23,038 nt of DNA, taken from assembly GCA_040005635.1 (NCBI GenBank), contig JBDTYM010000062.1, positions 1-23,038 of the forward strand, in the 5' to 3' direction. The position numbers and the translations under genes were made by a program. Shown piece after piece: positions 1-6,720 of this stretch. Origin of the DNA: Dokdonella_A sp040005635. Lineage in GTDB: Bacteria > Pseudomonadota > Gammaproteobacteria > Xanthomonadales > Rhodanobacteraceae. The notes below the pieces were generated by a model. The model did not search any database and was not told where the DNA came from. It saw only the letters and a list, made by a program, of their open reading frames with translations. Each line of letters begins with the position of its first letter. The stretch's first letter is position 1.

Positions 1-672
1 TGCGCTGAACGTGACCGCCAGCTGCGCATCCCCCGTCAGATCCGCCGTGCTGCCGTCCGCACTGCCGGCCAGCGGCAACAACACATCGGGTCGCGGCGGA
101 TGATCGACCACGGTTGGCGCGAGTGGATAGAACCGCAGTTGCGCACTACCGTAGATGATGCCGGTGTAGTCGACGCCATCGGAGTTGCCGACGAAGTTGC
201 CGAGAATGGCACGCCCGTCCGCGGCCGCGACGAATAACGGGCTGTAGTCGGTCAGATCGCGCTCGATATGCCAGGACGGCGCGACCGTTGCCGATGGCTC
301 CTGCGTCGTACCGAAATAGATCAACGCGCCACCGAGCCATAGTGTCGAGGTGCGATCGAACTGGCGCCCCATCGTGACCGAGTAATCGAGGCTCAATACG
401 ACTTTCTGCCACGGCCCCGGGCATTGCGCAGGCGGCGCGTAAGTGAAAGGCTTTGCGTCGAAATCGGCGAACTGCTGGTTCTCGAACAGGGTGACCGTAC
501 ACGGCAGCGTCAGTGGCGAGGGCACCAGCGGATCGGCAACGGCGACGTTCGGCGAACCGATCGGCGGCAGATCATCGGCGTGCACTTCGCATGTACCCAG
601 TGCCAACCCGGCAACAACCAGCAGCGGCAATGCCCACTGCCCACTGCGCGACGATTTTGGCAGACCTCGCAT
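1..672 (-). CDS. Secreted peptide-N4-asparagine amidase A (PNGase A family), 3' end outside window
   Basis: The first 224 residues are in the window and the frame is open to the left edge. The family (plant PNGase A, bacterial acidic PNGases described from Terriglobus and Dyella) hydrolyses the bond between asparagine and the first N-glycan sugar. Visible family landmarks are paired cysteines at 58 and 84, GRQFDR at 102-107, WLGG at 112-115, ERDLTDYS near 137-144, YTGI at 169-172 and RFYP at 180-183. The N-terminus has a basic start, a hydrophobic stretch at about 14-26 and a likely signal peptidase site after VHA (residue 32), so the enzyme should be exported. The start at 672 follows a good purine-rich ribosome site (GGGAGAGGGG). 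It lies 88 bases downstream of the rhodanese gene. The missing C-terminal part prevents checking the catalytic residues. Family assignment is strong; activity is inferred. Confidence 0.88.
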   Translation of the reverse strand, partial: MRGLPKSSRSGQWALPLLVVAGLALGTCEVHADDLPPIGSPNVAVADPLVPSPLTLPCTVTLFENQQFADFDAKPFTYAPPAQCPGPWQKVVLSLDYSVTMGRQFDRTSTLWLGGALIYFGTTQEPSATVAPSWHIERDLTDYSPLFVAAADGRAILGNFVGNSDGVDYTGIIYGSAQLRFYPLAPTVVDHPPRPDVLLPLAGSADGSTADLTGDAQLAVTFSA

Positions 673-760
673 GACCCCTCTCCCGTGCAGAACCCTGTGT
701 GGGAAGCCTAACACCGGTGGCGCAGCGGGGTGTACCGGCAGCGCGGCCGGCGCGGATGGC

Positions 761-1204
761 TCAGGCGCGGCCCTTGGCCAGCGGCATCTGCGCCTCGCTC
801 CAGGCTCCCAGGCCGCCCTCGAGCCAGAACACCTTCGAGAAACCCGCCTTCTTCAAGCGCTGCGCGGCAGTCGCCGAGGTCTGACCGGTCTTGCAGACGA
901 GGGCGACGGGCAGGTCCTTCACTTTCGCCAGATCCTTGCTCTCTGGATCGAACTGGCTCATCGCGACGTGCTTGGCGCCGGGGATATGTCCCTTCTCGAA
1001 GTCCTGCAGGCTGGACACGTCGATCAGCAGCGCATTTTCGCGATTGATGAGCTGGGTCAGACCGGCCGGCGTGAGCGCCTTGTAGCCGCGCGTGAACTGC
1101 TGCGCCTCGGTGACCGCCAGCGCGACCAGCACGCCGACGAAACCGAGGGTCAGATAGAAATGGTTGCCGAGAAACTCGGGCAGGCGGTGCAGGATGTCGG
1201 ACAT
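761..1204 (-). CDS. Membrane-anchored rhodanese-like protein (YibN type)
   Basis: 147 residues. One membrane-spanning segment at about 16-33 anchors a cytoplasmic rhodanese domain (about 42-143). The active-site loop is C104-KTGQTS, with the sulfur-carrying cysteine present. The preceding IDVSSLQDFEKGHIPGA is the usual rhodanese CH2-like motif. Length and layout match E. coli YibN (143 residues). Rhodaneses carry sulfane sulfur; the YibN substrate is not established here. In many gammaproteobacteria this gene precedes grxC-secB, but those genes are not next to it here. It has a plausible promoter of its own at 1242-1270. The ribosome site before the start is weak. Confidence 0.88.
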   Translation of the reverse strand: MSDILHRLPEFLGNHFYLTLGFVGVLVALAVTEAQQFTRGYKALTPAGLTQLINRENALLIDVSSLQDFEKGHIPGAKHVAMSQFDPESKDLAKVKDLPVALVCKTGQTSATAAQRLKKAGFSKVFWLEGGLGAWSEAQMPLAKGRA

Positions 1205-1241
1205 GGACTTCGCGGATCAGGGCGCGGGCGCGCAGCCCGCC

Positions 1242-1270
1242 ATTATCCGGCAGCGCAGGCGAGGAGGCAA
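1242..1270 (-). promoter_or_regulatory. Candidate sigma-70 promoter for the rhodanese gene
   Basis: On the minus strand TTGCCT (1270-1265) and GATAAT (1247-1242) are separated by exactly 17 bases. Each hexamer matches the consensus at 4 and 5 of 6 positions. Transcription would start near 1235, giving a leader of about 31 bases that contains a 6-bp GC-rich hairpin. The 108-base gap after the upstream lipoprotein gene fits a separate promoter. Predicted by eye only. Confidence 0.5.
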
Positions 1271-1312
1271 AGCGCCCGTCTGCTCGTCGGCGTCACGCCC
1301 CGATGGCGGCGG

Positions 1313-1729
1313 TCATTGCTGCCGCGTGATATCCGGCAAGCCGGTGGTCAACCACCAGCGCTTCTGCGCCTCGTCGTAGTGCCAGACCTGATGATCGATC
1401 ACGCTGCGTGCGGACTGCGAATTGATGTTGACCAGCCCGATCTCGACATCCTGGCGAACTTCGTTCTCGCCGACCGGCACCGCCGGCTGCTCGTCATAGG
1501 CGGTGATGCGCACCTGCTTGAAGCGCGCGAGGACGAGAGGAGTCGGCGGATGCTCAGCCAGCACCTTCGGATCGATGAAGGCTTGTGCTCGCTCCACGTC
1601 GCCCCAGCGAATCGTGCCGGCGTAGGACTTCAAGGTGTCCTCGAGCACCCACTGCTTCGAGCGCATCTTGTCGGTCGCACACGCCGCCAGCAGCACGGCG
1701 GCCAATCCGACCATCAGATAACGACGCAT
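1313..1729 (-). CDS. Small conserved-looking lipoprotein, function unknown
   Basis: 138 residues from the ATG at 1729, chosen over an upstream in-frame ATG at 1774 because GGGAGGAA sits directly before 1729 and the signal peptide then begins at residue 1. The N-terminus MRRYLMVGLAAVLLAAC ends in a lipobox (LAAC, lipidated Cys17). Residue 18 is Ala, which suggests outer-membrane sorting by the Lol system. The mature part of about 120 residues has the look of a compact alpha/beta fold (charged helix at 23-40, then strands and a Trp-rich C-terminal segment HQVWHYDEAQKRWW). I do not recognise a named domain. Confidence 0.8.
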   Translation of the reverse strand: MRRYLMVGLAAVLLAACATDKMRSKQWVLEDTLKSYAGTIRWGDVERAQAFIDPKVLAEHPPTPLVLARFKQVRITAYDEQPAVPVGENEVRQDVEIGLVNINSQSARSVIDHQVWHYDEAQKRWWLTTGLPDITRQQ

Positions 1730-1788
1730 GGCGTTCCTCCCAATGCTGCGATCAATCGTGCGATTGTGCCGCAAGCCGGTGACAGGCG

Positions 1789-2280
1789 TCAGCGTTTGGC
1801 GAGCGCGACGAAACGCGCCTCCAGCGTCGCCGCATCGCCGCCCTGCGGCAGCGGGACGGCACAGCGCACGCGCACGCGCCCTTTGCCGCGCGCGTCGAGC
1901 GCGGCAAAGAATTCATCGAACGACTCGGCATCATCGAGCCGGGCCACCGCACTGAAATCCTGCCAGACCGGCGCCAGATAGCGCACCGTGCTGTCCTGCA
2001 CGTAGATGTCGCAGTCGAGCGCGCGCGCATCGACCGCGAGCTTGAGCAGTCCCCAGCCGGCCAGCGTCATCAGGCTGGCCAGGCTGCCGCCGAAGGCGCA
2101 ACCCTTGTCGTTGACGTTCGGCGCGAGCGGCGCGGCGAGGGTCAGTGAAGCGGCCGCATAACCGCTGACCGACAGTGCCATCGCGCGGGCGAGCGGAATG
2201 TCTGCGAGCAGCTCACGTTCGAGAGCGGCGCACGCATCCGTTGACGACGGGGCAGGATTACGGACAACAGGCAGGTTCAT
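1789..2280 (-). CDS. YiiD_C-type thioesterase-domain protein
   Basis: 163 residues from the ATG at 2280. The frame stays open further upstream, but that part runs into the hemD promoter region and lacks recognisable content. The core IPLARAMALSVSGY, then APLAPNVNDKGCAFGGSLASL, then AGWGLL resembles the putative thioesterase domain found at the C-terminus of YiiD (PF09500), a hotdog-like fold. The N-terminal acetyltransferase half of YiiD is absent, so this is the stand-alone form. The substrate is unknown. It is divergent from hemD, with 104 bases between the starts. The ribosome site is weak. Confidence 0.8.
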   Translation of the reverse strand: MNLPVVRNPAPSSTDACAALERELLADIPLARAMALSVSGYAAASLTLAAPLAPNVNDKGCAFGGSLASLMTLAGWGLLKLAVDARALDCDIYVQDSTVRYLAPVWQDFSAVARLDDAESFDEFFAALDARGKGRVRVRCAVPLPQGGDAATLEARFVALAKR

Positions 2281-2351
2281 TCGGAAGTGGTGCTCGGAGA
2301 AACTACCGAGTGTGCGCAAGCCGTGTTTCGTACTCAAGCCCCGCGCGTATG

Positions 2352-2376
2352 ATCGCAAGGCGAGTGTCCTTGCGAT
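2352..2376. repeat. Perfect 9-bp inverted repeat at the hemD promoter/leader
   Basis: ATCGCAAGG (2352-2360) and CCTTGCGAT (2368-2376) are exact reverse complements around a 7-base centre, ending 8 bases before the hemD ATG. A -10-like TATGAT at 2348-2353 overlaps the left arm. If that hexamer is used, the repeat covers -10 to about +17 and would act as a DNA operator. If transcription starts upstream, it would be an RNA hairpin next to the start codon. Confidence 0.55.
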
Positions 2377-2384
2377 GTCGAGCC

Positions 2385-3182
2385 ATGCCCGAACCGTCCT
2401 CCGTTCGAACTGTTGTGCAGGGGCGCCTCGTCGGCAGCACAGTCGTCGTGACGCGCCCAGCCGGCACTGCGCGCAGCCTGTTGGCGTCCGCGCGTGCGCG
2501 CGGCGCCACGGCGCTCGCATTGCCGGGGCTGGCGCTGCGCGCCACGCCGACACCGTCTGGCGCACGTGCGCAGCTGCTCGCGGCAGGGCAAGTCGACGCC
2601 TGCGTATTCAGCAGTCCCACCGCCGTGCGCTACGCATTTCGCCTGCTGCCCTCGTTACAGTTGCCGCGGCGAATCTTCGCCATCGGCGGCGGCAGTGCGC
2701 GCGCTTTGGCAACGCAGCAGCTGCAGGCGATCGTGCCGCAGGGACGCAGCGACAGCGAGGGGCTACTGGCGCTGCCGGAGCTCACCGATGTGTGCGGCCA
2801 GCGCATCGTCGTGGTTGGCGCACCCGGCGGCCGCGACCTGATTGCACCGGCGCTGCGCCTGCGCGGCGCCGACGTGCAGGAAATCCATGTCTACGAACGC
2901 GCGGCACCGCGGCTGAGCCGGCGGCATTTTGATGCGCTCGCGCATGCGGACGATCCGCTGATTACCCTGCTGTCCAGCGCGCAGGCACTTGTCCATCTGG
3001 TCGCGCTGCTGCCAACGCCGCTGCTCGCGCGGTTGCGGCGACAGACCCTCGTCGTCAGTAGTGAACGCCTCGTCGACATCGGCCGCCGCAACGCGTTCGC
3101 CAACATCGTGCGCGCAACCTCGGCGATGCCGGCCGACTTGCTCGATGCCGCCGCGCGTGCGCTCGCGCATCATCGCCTCTGA
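2385..3182 (+). CDS. hemD: Uroporphyrinogen-III synthase HemD
   Basis: 265 residues from the ATG at 2385. An in-frame start further upstream would overlap the divergent thioesterase gene and adds sequence without family character. HemD closes hydroxymethylbilane to uroporphyrinogen III in the cytoplasm, with inversion of ring D, feeding haem and sirohaem synthesis. The protein shows the two-lobed, low-conservation HemD pattern: VVVTRPAGTARSLLASARARGATALALP at the start (positions about 18-45), VDACVFSSPTAVRYAF, IFAIGGGSARAL, a second lobe with RIVVVGAPGGRDLIAPALRLRGADV, HVYERAAP and LITLLSSAQALVHL. Length is normal. Its usual partner hemC is not upstream; hemX and hemY follow. Confidence 0.9.
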   Translation: MPEPSSVRTVVQGRLVGSTVVVTRPAGTARSLLASARARGATALALPGLALRATPTPSGARAQLLAAGQVDACVFSSPTAVRYAFRLLPSLQLPRRIFAIGGGSARALATQQLQAIVPQGRSDSEGLLALPELTDVCGQRIVVVGAPGGRDLIAPALRLRGADVQEIHVYERAAPRLSRRHFDALAHADDPLITLLSSAQALVHLVALLPTPLLARLRRQTLVVSSERLVDIGRRNAFANIVRATSAMPADLLDAAARALAHHRL

Positions 3183-3254
3183 ACGAATGCAGCTCGGCAC
3201 ACAAATTAAACGCGGCGGCCCTCTTTGCTTGCTGCCGTTGCCGGCACGTTCGGC

Positions 3255-3260
3255 TAGCAT
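3255..3260 (+). promoter_or_regulatory. Possible -10 element (TAGCAT) for leaderless hemX transcription
   Basis: TAGCAT ends 6 bases before the hemX ATG at 3267, so transcription would begin at or next to the start codon. No ribosome-binding site is visible before this ATG. The -35 region at 17 bp (CTGCCG, 3232-3237) is weak. Confidence 0.3.
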
Positions 3261-3266
3261 GCGGGC

Positions 3267-4394
3267 ATGAGTGACGACATCCAGGCCCTGCCGTCCCCGC
3301 CCTCCGCCGAATCGGCCGCGACGACGCCACCGACGCGCGCCGATACGCCGCCGCAGCGCCGCGGCGGCGGCGTCTGGCTCATTGCCTTGGCGGCCCTGGT
3401 GGTCGCCGGTGGCGCGCTATGGCGTGTGTATGCCATCGAGCACGGACAGTCTGTTGCGCAGGCGACGGCACGCGCCGAACTGGTCACGCGCCTCGACGAA
3501 CTCACGCGCGGCAGCGAGCAACGCAAGCGCGAACTCGACAGCCTGCGCGCGCGGCTCGCCGATGCCGACGGCGTCAACAAGAGCGTGCGCGAGGAGTTGC
3601 TGGCCCTGGGCGAGCGCTCGCGCCATCTCGAGGACGCCGTCGCCAATCTGGCTGAGCAGCGCCAGAGCGGACGCGATGCGCTGGCGCTGAACGAAGCCGA
3701 GTTTCTACTGCAGCTGGCGCAGGAACGCCTTGCGCTGTTCCATGACGCGCCCGCGGCAGCGGCCGCCTACAAGCTCGCCGACTCCGCGCTCGCGGCCGCC
3801 GAAGACCCCGTGTTCGCCTCGGTGCGACAAACAATCGGCGCCGAACTGCAGGCGCTCGAGGCGAGCAAGCCGCTGCAGACGCAAGCCACCCTGGCCACGC
3901 TCGAACGCCTGCGCGCACAGCTGCCGTCGCTCGCGACCCAACATTCGACAGCTGCCGATGCCGCACAGCCGTCGCGCTGGCAAAGCTTCCTGTCGCAATT
4001 CGTGCGCGTCAGTCACAGCGCCGATCTGGCCGCTGGCGCGCCGCGAGATGTCGAACTGACTCGCGCGTTGACCGCGATCGATCTGCGCGCCGCCGAGGCC
4101 GCCCTGCTGGCTCGCGATTCCGACGGCTACAAGGCGGCGCTGGCGCGTGTGCACAGTGGTCTTGTGACAGGTTTCGATGCGGAGGTGGCGCCGACCAAGG
4201 CGGCGCTGGCCGAGCTCGATGGCCTCGCCGCGCAGCCGTTGGCGCCGGCGCTGCCCGAACTCGGCAGCGCACTCAAGGAGCTGCGCAACCTGCGCGCGAC
4301 GCGCGCGCTGTCGCAACCGGCGGCAGGGCACGCACCGCCGACGACATCGGATGCGCCGGCCGTCACGCCGCTGCCGAGCGAGGCTGGACCATGA
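3267..4394 (+). CDS. hemX: HemX-family membrane protein
   Basis: 375 residues. A Pro/Thr-rich cytoplasmic N-terminus (1-34) precedes one membrane segment at about 36-53, then a long coiled-coil (about 65-130, Arg/Glu/Leu heptads) and the conserved HemX core with ALNEAEFLLQLAQERLALFHD (residues about 139-159). The family (PF04375) is often mislabelled uroporphyrinogen-III methyltransferase, but no SAM-methyltransferase motifs are present. HemX is thought to help organise the tetrapyrrole pathway at the membrane; its exact role is unsettled. The Pro/Thr/Ala-rich tail (about 345-375) is low complexity. The stop overlaps the hemY start by ATGA, indicating translational coupling. Confidence 0.9.
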   Translation: MSDDIQALPSPPSAESAATTPPTRADTPPQRRGGGVWLIALAALVVAGGALWRVYAIEHGQSVAQATARAELVTRLDELTRGSEQRKRELDSLRARLADADGVNKSVREELLALGERSRHLEDAVANLAEQRQSGRDALALNEAEFLLQLAQERLALFHDAPAAAAAYKLADSALAAAEDPVFASVRQTIGAELQALEASKPLQTQATLATLERLRAQLPSLATQHSTAADAAQPSRWQSFLSQFVRVSHSADLAAGAPRDVELTRALTAIDLRAAEAALLARDSDGYKAALARVHSGLVTGFDAEVAPTKAALAELDGLAAQPLAPALPELGSALKELRNLRATRALSQPAAGHAPPTTSDAPAVTPLPSEAGP

Positions 4395-5653
4395 AACTCT
4401 GGCGCACGCTGTTACTGTTGCTGATCGTCGCGGTCGCTGCTGCGTTTGCCTGGCATTGGCTCGCCGCTGACCCGGGCTACCTGCAGCTGCGCGTGCGCGG
4501 CACCACGATCGAGACCAGCGTCGTCGTCGCCGTCGCCGTCCTGCTGCTGCTGTGGGCAGCGCTGTCCGCGCTGTGGTGGCTGCTGCGCTTTCCGTTCCGC
4601 GCCTGGGGTCGCTCGGTCAAGCGGCGCGGGCGCGAGCGCCTCGCTGGCGGACTCACCGCTTTTGCCGAAGGCGACTATGCACAAGCCGAGCGCGAACTCG
4701 CCAAGGCGGCGAACCACGATGCGTTTCGCACGCCGGCGCTGCTGGCGCTCGCGCGCGCCGCGCATGAACGCGGCGCCGCCGACCGCGCTGCACAGGCGCT
4801 CGACGATGTCGGTCCGAGCGGCGCTCGTGCGGCCGATGCGATGCGTGCGCGCTTCCTGCTCGAACACGATCGTCACGCCGATGCGCTCGCCTTGCTGAAA
4901 CCGAAGGCTGCCGCGAATGAGCTCTCGCTGCGTGGCTGGCGTCTGCTGATCGATGCCGCACTCGCCGGTGGCGACACGCAGGCAGCACTGGATGCATTGC
5001 CGGCACTCGCGCGCAGCCAGTCGCTGACGCCGGAGACACAGGCGGCGCTGGAGATCCGCGTGCTCGGAGCGGCCCTTGCGGCGGCGCCGGATGCGACACG
5101 GCTGAACGCGTTGTGGAGCGGCTCCAGTCGCGCGCAGCGGCGCCGGCCCGAACTCATTGCAGCTTTCGCACGCCGCGCCGCCGCACTCGGGCAGACGCTG
5201 GCCGCGATGGACGAGATTGAATCCGCCGAACGCCGGGAATGGAGCGAGGACCTGGCGACGTGCTACGCCGAACTCGGTCCGAATGAACTGCCGGTGCGCG
5301 CGCGCAAGGCGGAAGGCTGGCTGACGATCGCACCGAACAGTCCGGCACTGCTCACGACGATCGGACGTTTATACGTGCAGCAATCCCAGTGGGGGAAGGC
5401 CGAGGAGCCGCTCGAGCGCGCACTGGGGTTGGCCGAGTCGGTGGCCGCGTGGGAAGCGCTCGGCGATTGCTACCGCGGCGAAGGAGACCTCGCAACCGCG
5501 AACACCTGCTATGCGAACGCGTTGCATGTTGCGCGCGGCGAAGCCAGCTCAGCAGTCGGTCCACGCCTGCCGCGTGGCCCGGTCGACACACGGCCGATCG
5601 CATTCGAGGAACGCAGCGAGCATGGGGTGCCGCGGCTGCCGGTAGCGAAGTAG
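4391..5653 (+). CDS. hemY: HemY-family TPR membrane protein
   Basis: 420 residues. Two membrane segments (about 5-25 and 41-65) are followed by FRAWGRSVKRRGRERLAGGL and a helical, TPR-like cytoplasmic part (LTAFAEGDYAQAERELAKAA, then many paired Ala-rich helices). The layout is that of the proteobacterial HemY N-terminal family (PF07219), unrelated to the Bacillus HemY protoporphyrinogen oxidase. It starts inside the hemX stop (ATGA at 4391-4394). The hemD-hemX-hemY order matches the usual hemCDXY block without hemC. Family identity is strong; molecular role is poorly known. Confidence 0.9.
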   Translation: MKLWRTLLLLLIVAVAAAFAWHWLAADPGYLQLRVRGTTIETSVVVAVAVLLLLWAALSALWWLLRFPFRAWGRSVKRRGRERLAGGLTAFAEGDYAQAERELAKAANHDAFRTPALLALARAAHERGAADRAAQALDDVGPSGARAADAMRARFLLEHDRHADALALLKPKAAANELSLRGWRLLIDAALAGGDTQAALDALPALARSQSLTPETQAALEIRVLGAALAAAPDATRLNALWSGSSRAQRRRPELIAAFARRAAALGQTLAAMDEIESAERREWSEDLATCYAELGPNELPVRARKAEGWLTIAPNSPALLTTIGRLYVQQSQWGKAEEPLERALGLAESVAAWEALGDCYRGEGDLATANTCYANALHVARGEASSAVGPRLPRGPVDTRPIAFEERSEHGVPRLPVAK

Positions 5654-5673
5654 TTCATTCATGACGCCCCCGG

Positions 5674-5702
5674 CTGGCATCGCGCGATCTTGGCAATATA
5701 GC
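5674..5702 (+). promoter_or_regulatory. Weak candidate promoter for the small ORF at 5707
   Basis: CTGGCA (5674-5679) and TATAGC (5697-5702) are 17 bases apart, each matching the consensus at 4 of 6. The predicted transcript would start about at the ATG (5707), implying an almost leaderless message. Confidence 0.3.
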
Positions 5703-5706
5703 GCTC

Positions 5707-6042
5707 ATGTTGGCGTTGACTGTTTGTTGTTCCGGCTGCCCTCGCGATCTTCGCGTCGACTTCGCCTTCGACACGCTCTTCCGCAACACTGACGTGTTGA
5801 ATGTCGACGTCTATCAGCACGCGCTCGATACCAAATTCCCTGCAGGCACGCCGTTGTCTACGCTCGACTCCTACGTCTCGCACAATCGCGGGAGTGGCTC
5901 CAAACGGACGCAAGAACATGCGTGGTACGAAATCCCGCTGCAGACGAAGCCCTGCGCAACAGCGCTTGTCGGGCTGGATGTGACGGTTACGTCCGACGCG
6001 ATGAAAGATATCAAAGCGAGCGTCGGCGGCTTGGGCTGCTAG
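5707..6042 (+). CDS. Small putative lipoprotein/secreted protein, unknown function
   Basis: 111 residues. The N-terminus MLALTVCCSGCPRD contains a short hydrophobic run ending in Ser-Gly-Cys (Cys11), reminiscent of a lipobox but shorter than a normal signal peptide, so the true start or export route is unclear. The rest (VDFAFDTLFRNTDVLNVDVYQHAL, HAWYEIPLQTKPCATALVGLDVTVTS) has alternating hydrophobic/polar strands as in a small beta-rich periplasmic domain. No ribosome site is evident. The spacer otherwise has no gene, the opposite-strand frame looks random in composition, and the next gene is convergent. I do not recognise the family. Confidence 0.55.
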   Translation: MLALTVCCSGCPRDLRVDFAFDTLFRNTDVLNVDVYQHALDTKFPAGTPLSTLDSYVSHNRGSGSKRTQEHAWYEIPLQTKPCATALVGLDVTVTSDAMKDIKASVGGLGC

Positions 6043-6081
6043 CCAGCAATTCGTAGGTGCCGAAACGCCGCGGCGCAGGAT

Positions 6082-6648
6082 TCATCGGCGCACGAGATCG
6101 GTTCCATTCACTCGCCCGTCCACCAACCGCACGATCCGCAGGAAGCGGTTGTCGCCGAAATCGTAGACCCAGTCTTCGCGTCGCTGATCGCGCCAGCGCT
6201 CCAGGCCGGGAGCGGGGCGTCGCACGATGGTATCGGTCTCGCTGCGGCGCGACGCGGGTTCGCCGCAGCGCGCATACAGTTCGCCGACGCTGAGGCCGGC
6301 GTAGTCGCGATTCGGATTGCAGTCGCTGCCGATCTCATCGACGCCGTAGCCGAGAGTTTCCTCGCGCAGAAGCACGCCATCGCGGAAGATCATCTGGCGC
6401 ATCAGCTGGCGCGGGCCGAAGTTGTAGTACCACACATCGAACTGCACCGAACGCTGCTGTTCCAGCGGACCGTAGGCGCCGATCACGTCGACATTCGTGT
6501 AGCGGTCGATCCAGAACGGTTCGCCGCAGCGATCGCGCACCTGGAAATCCTGCGCGCCCTTATCGACGATGCGGTTGCCGCAGCGCAGCGCATGCGCGCT
6601 CGGCGCGACGAACAACAGGATAAGAACCAGCAACGCGGTTCGGTTCAT
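6082..6648 (-). CDS. Exported DUF2845-type protein with two CGEP motifs
   Basis: 188 residues. The signal peptide runs to a likely cleavage after SAHA (residue 20). The mature protein carries two similar units, each with Arg-Cys-Gly-Glu-Pro: C41-GEPFWIDRY and C128-GEPASRRS. Other cysteines are C23 and C110, so two disulfides are possible in the periplasm. Between them, VWYYNFGPRQLMRQMIFRDGVL and at the end WVYDFGDNRFLRIVRLVDGRV are parallel strand-turn segments, pointing to an internal duplication of a DUF2845-like (PF11006) unit. The start is preceded by a strong GGAGG ribosome site. Function unknown. Confidence 0.82.
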   Translation of the reverse strand: MNRTALLVLILLFVAPSAHALRCGNRIVDKGAQDFQVRDRCGEPFWIDRYTNVDVIGAYGPLEQQRSVQFDVWYYNFGPRQLMRQMIFRDGVLLREETLGYGVDEIGSDCNPNRDYAGLSVGELYARCGEPASRRSETDTIVRRPAPGLERWRDQRREDWVYDFGDNRFLRIVRLVDGRVNGTDLVRR

Positions 6649-6720
6649 CGCAGCCCTCCAGGATGCAGCATCGACCGCCGCACGCGGCCCAAGTTCAACG
6701 CCATCCTCATAGACGCCACC

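Noticed and set aside
443..1981. 512-residue plus-strand open frame
   Set aside because: It lies opposite the PNGase, rhodanese and lipoprotein genes, which have clear family motifs; its composition (Arg/Gly/Ala/Gln-rich, no motif) is that of a GC-rich antisense frame.
5659..5919. 86-residue minus-strand frame opposite the small ORF at 5707
   Set aside because: Arg-rich, no signal or strand pattern; the plus-strand frame looks more protein-like.
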